Of a stretch of 64,000 bases of DNA, positions 1-8,485 are shown one piece after another. Origin of the DNA: JBDGYW01 sp964580055 (GTDB taxonomy: Bacteria; Gemmatimonadota; Gemmatimonadetes; Gemmatimonadales; GWC2-71-9). Position numbers and translations under genes: made by a program. The first letter of the stretch is position 1. Every line of letters starts with the position of its first letter. The notes beneath the pieces are model-generated. The model did not search any database, was not told the origin of the DNA, and saw only the letters and a list, made by a program, of their open reading frames with translations. Location: contig CAZOJI010000018.1 in the NCBI GenBank assembly GCA_964580055.1, positions 1 to 64,000 of the forward strand, in the 5' to 3' direction.

Positions 1-170
1 GATCATGGGACCCAAGGACTCTAACTGACTGTCAGATTAAATCATAGCACTTTCAACTGAGTCAATAGCCACCCTCATGAACGCCGCAGCAAGCCAGACT
101 GGTACACCTCGCAACTTCAGCCGCCCGCCGCCATCTTGACCCAACCCCCTGCACCCAACACGTTTCTCCC

Positions 171-2039
171 ATGAAATGCCCCCAGTGTGGAACGGTCATC
201 AATGACGGAGCCTCATTTTGTCATAGCTGCGGCTCACAGGTTTCTGACGCCGAGGGGCAAGCTCGCGCCAGCGGCGGTATGGATACGGATTCTCAGGAAA
301 ACACCGAGAAGCTGCTGAAGCAAGAAACCAAGGGCGAGTTCGTGATCGAAAGGCTCCTGGGTCGCGGCGGCATGGCCATGGTTTACCTCTCCACCGAGGT
401 GCAGCTGGAGCGAAAAGTCGCCATCAAGGTGCTCCCTCCGGAATTGACATTCGGACACGGGGTGGAGCGGTTCGTGAGAGAAGCGAGAACGGCGGCGCGC
501 CTCGATCACTCGAATATCATTCCGATCTATCGAATCTCGTCTGGTGGGAAGCTCTTCTGGTACGCGATGAAGTACCTCGAGGGGCAGTCCCTGGAGGATA
601 TGCTGCGAGAGAAGGGCCGCCTCTCTCTCGCGGAAACGATACAAATCCTCACACCAATCGCCGACGCCCTCGACTACGGCCACCTGCACAGCGTGATCCA
701 CCGTGACATCAAACCCGCCAACATCATGCTGGATCCGGATCAACGTGTCGTGGTAACGGATTTCGGAATCGCCAAGGCGCTGAAGGACAGCACTCTCACA
801 GCCACGGGCTCGGTCATCGGTACCCCCTTCTACATGTCTCCCGAACAGGGCATGGGAAAGCCGGTTACGGGAGCCTCGGACCAGTACTCGCTGGCGGTGA
901 TGGCGTACCGAATGCTGTCGGGGCAGACTCCGTTCGAGGGCGATTCAGCTCTCGAGATCCTGAACCAACACTGCTCCGCTCCGCCTCCACCGCTGCAACA
1001 ACTTGCACCCAACCTGCCTGACTACGTCTACAAGGCAATCGAAAAAGCCTTGTCGAAGAAGCCAGCACAGCGCTTCTCGAACGTGAAAGCATTCGTCAGT
1101 GGTCTCAAGAAACCCAGCCCCGAGATCACCGCCTCGGAAGAGGCGACAGTGCTGGTGGATTCCGATCCGTCCATCGAAGACCGCATAAGCACAGAGGTAA
1201 TTGACCGCACGGCCGCACCTACGCCTGCGCCACCACGGCCAGCTACGGGACCGAATGAGAAGAGGCGAGAATTTCTCAAGCTGCTGATTCCTTTGCTGGC
1301 GATAGTAGCCGCGGGTATCGGAGCGGGGTGGTGGTGGATGACTCAGCGCACACCATCTCAACCCGCTCCCCCAATGCCGTTGATATCGGACCAAGCTGCC
1401 GAGCCGGCCGGTCGGACTGTAGACCGTCAAGAGGCTGGCGATATGACCCTGCTCGGCGAAGAGCCGGTGCCTCGAGATCGGGGAACTCAGCCGGCGCAAG
1501 GCGACGAAACGTTCGACGATCCGGAGCAACCGACTCCCCAACCCGAACCCGCATCTCCGTCTCGCTACGGTACTATTTCAATAACCGGAATGATGCCGTC
1601 AGGCCTCGTCATGGCCGACGGCGAGCCTCAGAACGGGCATACATTCGAGATAGAGCCGGGACAACACGTAGTAGAGATGAGACAGCCCGGCTACGAAAGT
1701 GTGACGCAGAACGTGAGCGTCTCCGCCGGTAGGACGGTGACGATCGATTTCGCCGGCGGTTCGGGTGAGGTGAACCAGGCCGTTCCACGAGACGGGGCTA
1801 AGAAGCCGCTGTCTGAAGCCGGATACGGAACGATCTCGATACTCCTGCGACCTTCGATCCGGAGTAGCTTCTTCGTGGACGGATTCTTGGAAGCTTCCGA
1901 GAGCACCAGCCTCGAGGCGTCCTTCCCGGAAGGCGTGCACTCGGTAAGGATAGAGAGTGACGGTTACATGACCATCGACACAACCGTAGTCGTGGCGCCC
2001 GGCGACACGGTCCGGCTGCGTCTCAGGATGAGGAAATAA
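171..2039 (+). CDS. Membrane Ser/Thr protein kinase with N-terminal zinc ribbon and PEGA repeats
   Basis: Hanks-type (PknB-like) protein kinase that phosphorylates Ser/Thr on unknown targets. Seen in order: a zinc ribbon with CxxC pairs at residues 3-6 and 17-20; a kinase domain at about 57-325 with glycine loop LGRGGMAMVY, ATP-binding Lys86 in VAIKV, HRDIKPAN catalytic loop, DFG and the SPEQ end of the activation segment; a long Pro/acidic linker carrying one transmembrane helix near 372-392; and two PEGA-like beta repeats, each opening with YGTISI, which should lie outside the membrane. All catalytic residues are present, so the kinase is probably active. The ATG at 171 places the zinc ribbon in frame but has no obvious Shine-Dalgarno. 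It stands alone and converges on rpmA. Confidence 0.95.
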   Translation: MKCPQCGTVINDGASFCHSCGSQVSDAEGQARASGGMDTDSQENTEKLLKQETKGEFVIERLLGRGGMAMVYLSTEVQLERKVAIKVLPPELTFGHGVERFVREARTAARLDHSNIIPIYRISSGGKLFWYAMKYLEGQSLEDMLREKGRLSLAETIQILTPIADALDYGHLHSVIHRDIKPANIMLDPDQRVVVTDFGIAKALKDSTLTATGSVIGTPFYMSPEQGMGKPVTGASDQYSLAVMAYRMLSGQTPFEGDSALEILNQHCSAPPPPLQQLAPNLPDYVYKAIEKALSKKPAQRFSNVKAFVSGLKKPSPEITASEEATVLVDSDPSIEDRISTEVIDRTAAPTPAPPRPATGPNEKRREFLKLLIPLLAIVAAGIGAGWWWMTQRTPSQPAPPMPLISDQAAEPAGRTVDRQEAGDMTLLGEEPVPRDRGTQPAQGDETFDDPEQPTPQPEPASPSRYGTISITGMMPSGLVMADGEPQNGHTFEIEPGQHVVEMRQPGYESVTQNVSVSAGRTVTIDFAGGSGEVNQAVPRDGAKKPLSEAGYGTISILLRPSIRSSFFVDGFLEASESTSLEASFPEGVHSVRIESDGYMTIDTTVVVAPGDTVRLRLRMRK

Positions 2040-2090
2040 CAGGGCAAAGCAAAGCGGCCGGCACATCAGTCGCTGCCAGCCGCCCTGAAA
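2040..2090. terminator. Possible bidirectional terminator between convergent genes
   Basis: The gap between the kinase stop and the rpmA stop holds nested inverted repeats: gcggc at 2054-2058 with gccgc at 2078-2082, flanked by caggg/ccctg. There is no convincing T-tract on either strand, so this is a weak call based on position and pairing only. Confidence 0.25.
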
Positions 2091-2126
2091 TCAGTTTCTC
2101 TTAACGCCTTACCGTGTCCTACCGCC

Positions 2127-2387
2127 CTACACAGCCGCCGGATAAACGCTCACCTGCATCTGTTTCTTGCTCTTGTGCTCGAATTTCACAAATCCGTCCG
2201 CAACCGCGAACAGGGTGTCATCGCTGGCACGCCTCACATTCCGGCCAGGATGAAACTTCGTTCCCCGCTGCCTCACCAGAATGTTCCCCGACCTGACGTC
2301 CTGCCCACCGAACTTCTTAACGCCGAGGTACTTCGGCTTGGAATCACGCCCATTGCGGCTGGAGCCTACACCCTTTTTGTGTGCCAT
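2127..2387 (-). CDS. rpmA: 50S ribosomal protein L27
   Basis: L27 reaches into the peptidyl-transferase centre of the large ribosomal subunit. The 86-residue product opens MAHKKGVGSSRNGRDS, the hallmark L27 N-terminus, without the cleavable extension found in Firmicutes, and keeps the RQRGTKFHPG core. It follows rplU by 16 nt on the same strand, the near-universal rplU-rpmA pair. Just past the stop is a degenerate run of gtagggcg-like octamers (2103-2126), the same kind of unit seen inside the radical SAM gene at 6579-6618. Confidence 0.97.
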   Translation of the reverse strand: MAHKKGVGSSRNGRDSKPKYLGVKKFGGQDVRSGNILVRQRGTKFHPGRNVRRASDDTLFAVADGFVKFEHKSKKQMQVSVYPAAV

Positions 2388-2403
2388 ATCGTTAACCCTG
2401 TCG

Positions 2404-2721
2404 CTATCCCAGCTTCAGACCGGTGACCTTTATCTCAGTGAAACCCTGCCGATGTCCGGTCTTCCTGCGGTACTTCTTGCGCTTTTTAAACTTGAAGATC
2501 TGCAGCTTCGGTCCTCTACCGTGTCGCACTATCTCGGCGGTGACTTCGGCACCTTCCAAGGTCGGTTGACCGGTCTTTATGGTTTCGCCGTCCGCAGAGA
2601 GCAGTACCTCGTCGAACGTCACCTTGGCTCCGGGCTCACCCTTGAGCTTCGGGACCCTCAGGAGATCTCCCTCCTCAGCTTTGACTTGCTCTCCGGAAGC
2701 CTTGAAGATCGCGTATGACAT
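2404..2721 (-). CDS. rplU: 50S ribosomal protein L21
   Basis: L21 binds 23S rRNA in the large subunit. The 105-residue product has the family start MSYAIFKASGEQ and the C-terminal FKKRKKYRRKTGHRQ motif that contacts rRNA, at full family length. Directly upstream is a good sigma-70-like promoter whose predicted transcription start falls only 2-3 nt before the ATG at 2721, and there is no Shine-Dalgarno, so the mRNA may be leaderless. It lies downstream of rng and upstream of rpmA, a conserved order. Confidence 0.97.
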   Translation of the reverse strand: MSYAIFKASGEQVKAEEGDLLRVPKLKGEPGAKVTFDEVLLSADGETIKTGQPTLEGAEVTAEIVRHGRGPKLQIFKFKKRKKYRRKTGHRQGFTEIKVTGLKLG

Positions 2722-2729
2722 AGCCTATA

Positions 2730-2758
2730 ATGCTATCTCGGGATTAGGTTCTCGTCAA
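2730..2758 (-). promoter_or_regulatory. Sigma-70-like promoter of rplU-rpmA
   Basis: Read on the minus strand, -35 TTGACG (2758-2753) and -10 TAGCAT (2735-2730) are separated by exactly 17 nt. The predicted start near 2723-2724 abuts the rplU ATG at 2721, implying a 5' UTR of only a few bases. An alternative -10 (CATTAT) two or three bases further on would sit even closer to the ATG. Confidence 0.6.
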
Positions 2759-2768
2759 GGAGATAGGT

Positions 2769-2959
2769 GATTGAGTAGTGAGTGGTGAGTGGTGAGTGGG
2801 ACCAGCCAGGGTAACAAAAGCTCCAACGTCAAGGTATACACATAGGAACTCACCCCACCTTAACTGGTCCCGCTCCCTGCCTACCTCTCCCCCGGGGGAA
2901 GTGGCGGGGGGGTCCTACTCACCACTCCCTACCCACCACCCACCTCATACTCCTCAGTC
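2769..2959. repeat. Two facing degenerate 7-bp repeat arrays around the rng 3' end
   Basis: At 2769-2800 the unit gtgagtg is repeated three times in exact 7-bp register with degenerate neighbours. At 2912-2959 a second array reads the complementary way (cctactc, accactc, cctaccc, accaccc), also in 7-bp register. Together they form a loose inverted repeat between rplU and rng. The second array runs into the rng coding end and supplies its last codons (EVGGG). Confidence 0.7.
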
Positions 2960-4479
2960 ACATCCCTACCCGCGGGCTCGGAGATGATCCGGAACCCGTC
3001 CAGTGGGACCACCGGGTTGTCGCGGATCTTAATGTCCATGCGATTCCCCTTGCGCAGGCCCTTGAGGAAACCCGGCTCTTCCTCCAACAGGTATATCGCT
3101 ACCTCGGGATGCAGATTAACGGTTATGTTGCGCTCCTTCTTCTCGCGCACGACGCGTTTCAATGTGCGCTCCACCTTGCGCGCAACGATCTGCGGCCTGA
3201 ACACGCTCCCAGCTCCGCTGCAATTGGGACATACGGCCGTCATGGAATCGTAGAGAGAGGGCCGGACTCGCTGCCGAGTCATTTCAATGAGTCCAAGTTC
3301 CGATACCTCGAAAGCCCGGGTGCGAGCACGGTCGCTGCCCAGCACCTGGCGTAGCTCGCGAAACACCTTGTCGCGATTAGCCTGATCGTCCATGTCAATG
3401 AAGTCGATCACTATGATCCCGCCGACGTCTCTGAGCCTGAGTTGTCGCCCGATCTCCCTTGCCGCATCCATGTTGGTGCGCAGGATCGTATTCTCGTGGT
3501 TTTTGCGGCCGGTGTAGCTACCCGTGTTCACGTCGATCGACACCAGCGCTTCAGTCGGCTCGATTATCAGATATCCACCGGACGGCAGGTCCACGCGTTG
3601 CTGGAACAGCGACTCGATCTCACCCTCGATATCGAATTTCTCGAACAACGGTTCCGGTTCGTTGTAGGCTTTCACCTTGTCCCGGAACTCGGGGTGCACG
3701 CGCTGCAGGTAGCGGTGAATCTCTTTGTAGAGCGCTCGTGAGTCAACGAGAATGCGATCGACCTTGTCGCTTAGGACGTCGCGAATGATCCCGCTCGTGA
3801 GTGACGCCTCACTGTGCACCAGCGCCGGTGCGTTGCGTTGGACAAAGTGCGCCTTGCGCTTGATCTTCTTCCAAAGGGCAAGTAGTGCCTTGAGGTCACG
3901 CTTGACGAGATCCTCGGTCAAATCCTGGGCTACCGTCCGGATTATCACGCCTCCGACGTCCTTGGGCAGGATCTTCTTCACCATGCGCCTGAGACGTACT
4001 CGCTCGTCGCGGGCTCCTATCTTCCTACTGACACCGATGCGAGAAGCTTCAGGCATGTATACCAGGAACCGGCCGGCAAGAGAGATCTGAGCGGTAACTC
4101 GGGGCCCTTTCGTGCCGATGGGCTCCTTGGTCACCTGAACGAGGATCTGCTGCCCGCGCTCGACCTGGTCCTGAATTCTGGGAATCTTGCGGGATTCACG
4201 ACGCCTGCGGCCGCCTGATCCATTGCCGTTCTCGTCGTCGTCGTCCTCATCCTCCACCAAATCCGAGGCGTGAAGGAACCCGCTCTTTTCGGTGCCGATG
4301 CTGACGAACGCCGCCTGCATTCCCGGCAAGACGGCTTCCACCTTGCCGAGATATATGTTGCCTACCGTTCGGTCGATTTCGGGAAAATCGACCAGCAGCT
4401 CAACGAGGCGATCGTCCTCCAGTATCGCCACGCGCGTCTCGCGCGGGCTGGTGGCTGAGATTAGTATTTCGCGCTTCAA
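2929..4479 (-). CDS. rng: Ribonuclease G/E family endoribonuclease
   Basis: Single-strand endoribonuclease for rRNA maturation and mRNA decay. From the chosen start the protein has 516 residues, the RNase G size class, without the long C-terminal scaffold of RNase E. It has an S1 domain (IYLGKVEAVLPGMQAAFV), the metal-binding aspartates in DVNTG and DFIDM, and the CPNC zinc-link motif. The open frame extends 70 codons upstream, but that part is unlike the family. I place the start at TTG 4479 (LKREILISA), where homologues begin and where AGAGGA lies about 8 nt upstream. The start overlaps the radical SAM gene by 80 nt, implying coupled translation. The last residues come from a 7-bp repeat array. 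Confidence 0.93.
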   Translation of the reverse strand: MKREILISATSPRETRVAILEDDRLVELLVDFPEIDRTVGNIYLGKVEAVLPGMQAAFVSIGTEKSGFLHASDLVEDEDDDDENGNGSGGRRRRESRKIPRIQDQVERGQQILVQVTKEPIGTKGPRVTAQISLAGRFLVYMPEASRIGVSRKIGARDERVRLRRMVKKILPKDVGGVIIRTVAQDLTEDLVKRDLKALLALWKKIKRKAHFVQRNAPALVHSEASLTSGIIRDVLSDKVDRILVDSRALYKEIHRYLQRVHPEFRDKVKAYNEPEPLFEKFDIEGEIESLFQQRVDLPSGGYLIIEPTEALVSIDVNTGSYTGRKNHENTILRTNMDAAREIGRQLRLRDVGGIIVIDFIDMDDQANRDKVFRELRQVLGSDRARTRAFEVSELGLIEMTRQRVRPSLYDSMTAVCPNCSGAGSVFRPQIVARKVERTLKRVVREKKERNITVNLHPEVAIYLLEEEPGFLKGLRKGNRMDIKIRDNPVVPLDGFRIISEPAGRDVTEEYEVGGG

Positions 4480-7222
4480 CTGTGTTTTCCTCTGTCCTCG
4501 CGAGCGCTCCCGCCGAGGGGCAATCCCCCGTCGCCAGCCTCGCATCGGACCTGCAAATGTGTATGAGCGGCACAACGTTCTCCTCGAGTCCGAGTGCCAC
4601 TCGCAGAACTTCGGTCGGCCGCACGGTCTTCCCGTCAACGGTCGAGAGTCGAAGGACGACTTCGTCCTCGCCCACCACCGTGAACTCACGGACCATCGGC
4701 CTGATGTCTACTTCGCTACTCCGCCGCTTGCCTCTTCGGGTGATCGGCACGGCCTGTTTCCCCATGAACCTATTTGACGCTTCGGTCAGTTGGCCGAAGG
4801 AAGTCTCAAAGGGAGGAGACGGAAACCGTGCCACGTAGGTGCTCGTAGCGATTCCTGCGGTGAGCGACGCCGTCTTGGGAGGCATCGCCGCGGCTTGAAG
4901 AAAGCGTATTCCCCTAGCCGTTCTGGCATTTAATTTCTCCAGCAGATCGCCTAACCGGCCGTACGGCCAATCGCCGGCCAGTTCGACGTCGATCCATTCA
5001 CTGATCGAAGTCCAGCCGAGCGGCAACGGGGGACCTGACGAGATCTTGGGTCGAGGGGAGAACCCCTCCGTGTACAGAATCGGTAAACCGGCCCGTCGCA
5101 ACGTCCGCTCCAACTCCCGCATCATGTCGAGATGGGACACGAAGCGGACTGCTTCGTCTTCTTGGTAGCGAAGCCTGACGGTGGTGCCGGGTTTGCCTTG
5201 AAGCAGTCGTTCTGACTGCTCAGACGAATCAATGTCATCGGGCGCAGCAAAAACATTCTGCAATCTATCAAAATCGCAAGCGCCGCACACCGAACACTCG
5301 GCGCTCTTGCAATCCGCGGTTAGCATTTCGTCCCGCGCGGCGCGCCTCTCGTCGAGTAGGAAGTCGCGGTCAATTCTCCAGCTCAAAACGTCCCACGGAA
5401 GCTCGTCGGCCTCGGATCGCTCCTCGAAATAGGTCTCGGCCGAGAATCCGCGATCCTGAAGGGCCGAGTGCCACAAGTCAAAATCTCGATGCTCGCTCCA
5501 CCCGTCAAATCTGGCCCCTCGGCGCCAAGCTTCTTCAATCAGATCTCCGGCCTCCCGGCCGGCACGTGAGATGATTCCCTCAATCGTCGTTGCGGCCACA
5601 TCATGGTGGCGGAACTCAATCCCCTTACCCCTCAAACGTTTGCGAAGCCAGGACAGTTTCGTTCTCGTCTCTTCGGTCGAGTCCTGCCGCTCCCACTGAA
5701 ACGGAGTGAAGGCCTTGGGTACAAATGGCGAGACGGAAACGGTTACGCGGCGTTTTCCTCGAAACCGAGCGAGGATGCTCCTGATCTTGCGAACCAGGCT
5801 CACCATCTCCTCGAGGTCTTCTTGCGTCTCAGTCGGGTGTCCGATCATGAAGTATAGTTTGACCCCCATCCACCCCGATTCCATCGCCCTATCGACTGCG
5901 CCCAGTATGTCGTCTTCGGTGAAACCCTTGTTGATCACGTTGCGGAGCCTCTGACTGCCAGCTTCAGGGGCAAACGTGAATCCGGACTTGCGCACCCTGC
6001 TCACGGCTTCCGCCAATCCAACGCTGAACTCGTCGGCCCGTAGTGATGGGAGCGCCACACTCACTCCGTGTTCCACCAACGTGCGGCTCAACCGGTCGGC
6101 CAGTCGTTCTGCCTGCGAGTAGTCCGAAGTCGAAAGCGACAGAACCGAAACTTCATCCCAACCCGAGTGCGCGATCCCCTGCTCTGCGATCTCGATCGTG
6201 TCCTTTATGTCTCGCTCTCGCGATGGACGATAAATAACCCCAGCCAGACAGAAGCGACATCCCCGCACACACCCGCGCATCACCTCGACCGGAAGCCTGT
6301 CGTGCGTCGTCTCGGTCAGGCTCACGAGCGGTTGCCTGGGATAGTCCTCGATCCGCAGTTCAGGCACCTTCCGTGCGACGACCGGGAAAGGCACACCGCT
6401 TGGCGCGTCTGGTTTCGGTCTGGGAGCGGCACCCCCCTGCGGAACCTCGTAAAAGGAAGGTACATAGATACCCGGGACCGAGGTCGCGAGGCCTGCGAGG
6501 AGGTCTTGCTTCGAAGGGCCATAGCGGGCCGCGCCGCCGTCTGCTCTATCTATGTCGATCAAACCATCCTTGCTACGGTACCGCCCTACCGCCTTTCCGC
6601 CTTTCCGCCCTACCGCCCACGCCCCCACGACCTCTAGAATCTCGCTCACTGCCTCTTCGGCATCCCCGACCAGCGCACAATCGTAGAACCTGGCGAGTGG
6701 CTCCGGGTTGGAAACGCAAGGTCCACCGACCATCACCAGAGGGTCATCCTCTCCACGGTCCTCTGCCCTGATCGGAATACCTGCCAAATCCAGAACGTTC
6801 AAGAAGTTTGTGTAGGTGAGCTCGGATTGCAGGGTGAAGGCGACGACGTCGTATTCGCCTACCGGACGTTTGTAGTGCAGCCCCCAAAGCGGGACCCCCC
6901 TCTCACGCAGCAGCCGCTCCATATCGGGCCAAGGCGCATAAGCACGGTCGAGCAGCCACCGCGGATCGCGATTCACCAGATGATAGAGAATCTGCGTCCC
7001 GGTGTGGCTCATCCCTACCTCGTACGCATCCGGGTAACAAAGCAGAAAACGCACCTCGGCGGCGTCCCAGCCCTTTTCTACAAGACCAATTTCGTTCCCG
7101 ACGTAGCGATTGGGCTTTGTTACCAGCGGTAGGACTTGGTTGGGGAGGATTCTATCATACTGCTCAGGGGTCCATCTCAACATATGTGGTACTAAGGATA
7201 CCGTGGACGGGGTGTTAGTCAA
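4400..7222 (-). CDS. B12-binding-type radical SAM protein fused to DUF2344
   Basis: A 940-residue fusion of two families (TIGR03960 radical SAM; TIGR03936/DUF2344) that are often separate neighbours of rng. The N-terminal half has a cobalamin-binding-like region, then the cluster motif CVRGCRFC and a full radical SAM barrel. A Cys-rich linker (CKSAECSVCGAC) leads to the DUF2344 part (VRFVSHLDMMRELERTLRRAG). The true substrate is unknown; the constant link with rng-rplU-rpmA suggests an RNA or ribosome role. Around residues 195-240 is an insertion of roughly 40 residues that does not look like the family; part is encoded by an octamer array (AVGRKGGK then AVGRYRSK). The start may be ATG 7222 or the in-frame ATG 7183. 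Confidence 0.9.
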   Translation of the reverse strand: MTNTPSTVSLVPHMLRWTPEQYDRILPNQVLPLVTKPNRYVGNEIGLVEKGWDAAEVRFLLCYPDAYEVGMSHTGTQILYHLVNRDPRWLLDRAYAPWPDMERLLRERGVPLWGLHYKRPVGEYDVVAFTLQSELTYTNFLNVLDLAGIPIRAEDRGEDDPLVMVGGPCVSNPEPLARFYDCALVGDAEEAVSEILEVVGAWAVGRKGGKAVGRYRSKDGLIDIDRADGGAARYGPSKQDLLAGLATSVPGIYVPSFYEVPQGGAAPRPKPDAPSGVPFPVVARKVPELRIEDYPRQPLVSLTETTHDRLPVEVMRGCVRGCRFCLAGVIYRPSRERDIKDTIEIAEQGIAHSGWDEVSVLSLSTSDYSQAERLADRLSRTLVEHGVSVALPSLRADEFSVGLAEAVSRVRKSGFTFAPEAGSQRLRNVINKGFTEDDILGAVDRAMESGWMGVKLYFMIGHPTETQEDLEEMVSLVRKIRSILARFRGKRRVTVSVSPFVPKAFTPFQWERQDSTEETRTKLSWLRKRLRGKGIEFRHHDVAATTIEGIISRAGREAGDLIEEAWRRGARFDGWSEHRDFDLWHSALQDRGFSAETYFEERSEADELPWDVLSWRIDRDFLLDERRAARDEMLTADCKSAECSVCGACDFDRLQNVFAAPDDIDSSEQSERLLQGKPGTTVRLRYQEDEAVRFVSHLDMMRELERTLRRAGLPILYTEGFSPRPKISSGPPLPLGWTSISEWIDVELAGDWPYGRLGDLLEKLNARTARGIRFLQAAAMPPKTASLTAGIATSTYVARFPSPPFETSFGQLTEASNRFMGKQAVPITRRGKRRSSEVDIRPMVREFTVVGEDEVVLRLSTVDGKTVRPTEVLRVALGLEENVVPLIHICRSDARLATGDCPSAGALARTEENTVEARNTNLSHQPARDARGDTGGRSPR
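6579..6618. repeat. Five 8-bp repeat units inside the radical SAM gene
   Basis: Five consecutive units of taccgccc/taccgcct/ttccgcct type in strict 8-bp register. Because 3 x 8 = 24, the protein shows an 8-residue period on the minus strand (AVGRKGGK, AVGRYRSK). A degenerate relative of the unit lies just after rpmA at 2103-2126. Confidence 0.75.
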
Positions 7223-7351
7223 CTATCAGGTCTGTCGCGACGGCGCTTGCTTGATAAGTATTTCCCTGTCGCGCGCAGTCAAAGCTGCTTGCTACCTTTA
7301 CTTGAGCAGGACAATCGCATCACCTCCAAAGGCCCGAGGAAGGAAGACCAC

Positions 7352-8410
7352 ATGCGGCGGTATACGCGAAGAAAGTTCGTTGGATCCGTATCGTCCGCAG
7401 CTGCGGTTAGTTTCGCGGCATCGCTCACCCCGGTGCTGCCCGGATGTCGAGGACGCGCGCGAACGGGAGAGCACCCCGATCCCGACTTCGAGCCCGGGTA
7501 CCTGAAGCTGCATCGAACGGGGGAGCTCCGCAGACGGGGTCGGGAGCTCTGGCAGATAATGCAATCCTGCTCGCTCTGTCCGAGGCAGTGTGGAGCGCAG
7601 CGTCTAGATGGTGAAGCCGGATTCTGCGGCGGGACTTCGCAGCTCGAGACCGCGGCTTACCATCCCCACATTGGAGAAGAGGACTCGCTGGTTGGAGACG
7701 GCGGCTCGGGGACGGTATTCTTCAGCAACTGCAACATGCGCTGCGTGTTCTGCATCAACTGGGAGATCAGCCAGGGAGGTGCCGGCAACGCGACGAGCTT
7801 GGACTCGTTCGCGGGGATGATGCTGCAGCTCCAGAGAATGGGTTGCCACAACATCAACATAGTCACGCCGACCCACTACTCGCCCCACGTGCTGCTTGGA
7901 CTCGACATCGCGGCGGGCAGGGGTCTCGAGCTCCCGCTGGTATACAACACGAGCGGCTGGGAGCGCACGGAAATCCTGGAGCGTCTGGACGGCGTCGTGG
8001 ACATCTACCTGCCGGACTTTAAGTATGCAGACAGTGCGATGGCCTCGCGATACTCTTCGGGAGCGGACAGCTACCCTGAGGCAACCAAGTCTGCTCTCCT
8101 CGAGATGCACCGCCAGGTCGGGGTTGCCAGACCAGCGGAAGACGGGCTCATGTACAGAGGCTTGATGATCCGTCATCTGGTGATGCCCAACGATGTGGGC
8201 GGCTCCAAACAGGTTGTCAGTTGGATTGCTGAGAACCTGCCGCTCGACACCTATGTCAACATAATGTCGCAGTACCGCCCGATGTACAAAGCATCCGAAT
8301 ACCCGAACATAAACCGGCGCCTGCGCCGCCGAGAATACCGCGAGGTCGTGGAACACGCACAGCAGCTTGGCCTTTCGAACCTGGACATCCAGGGAATGTC
8401 GCTGTTTTAA
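7352..8410 (+). CDS. PflX-type radical SAM protein (COG1313) with twin-arginine leader
   Basis: Radical SAM protein of the PflX/COG1313 class; substrate unknown. It has the N-terminal Cys set CSLCPRQC...FCGG, the 4Fe-4S motif CNMRCVFC, and the family blocks NINIVTPTHYSPH and DIYLPDFKY. The open frame begins at 7247, but ATG 7352 follows a strong gaggaagga Shine-Dalgarno and starts the leader RRYTRRKFVGS, an Ala/Ser-rich hydrophobic stretch and LPGC. That looks like a Tat signal with a lipobox, which is odd for a SAM-dependent, oxygen-sensitive enzyme. It is followed 75 nt later by the TRAP transporter genes on the same strand. Confidence 0.88.
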   Translation: MRRYTRRKFVGSVSSAAAVSFAASLTPVLPGCRGRARTGEHPDPDFEPGYLKLHRTGELRRRGRELWQIMQSCSLCPRQCGAQRLDGEAGFCGGTSQLETAAYHPHIGEEDSLVGDGGSGTVFFSNCNMRCVFCINWEISQGGAGNATSLDSFAGMMLQLQRMGCHNINIVTPTHYSPHVLLGLDIAAGRGLELPLVYNTSGWERTEILERLDGVVDIYLPDFKYADSAMASRYSSGADSYPEATKSALLEMHRQVGVARPAEDGLMYRGLMIRHLVMPNDVGGSKQVVSWIAENLPLDTYVNIMSQYRPMYKASEYPNINRRLRRREYREVVEHAQQLGLSNLDIQGMSLF

Positions 8411-8485
8411 GATGCCGGAGCGTGCTCACCGCAAACTCGCAGCCGCCTCAGGAAATACCGCTCTGCATTTGAGCGACTTCTTTGG

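Noticed and set aside
4480..4689. The 70-codon N-terminal extension of RNase G
   Set aside because: It lies inside the radical SAM gene, has no family similarity, and a TTG with a good ribosome site marks the family start.
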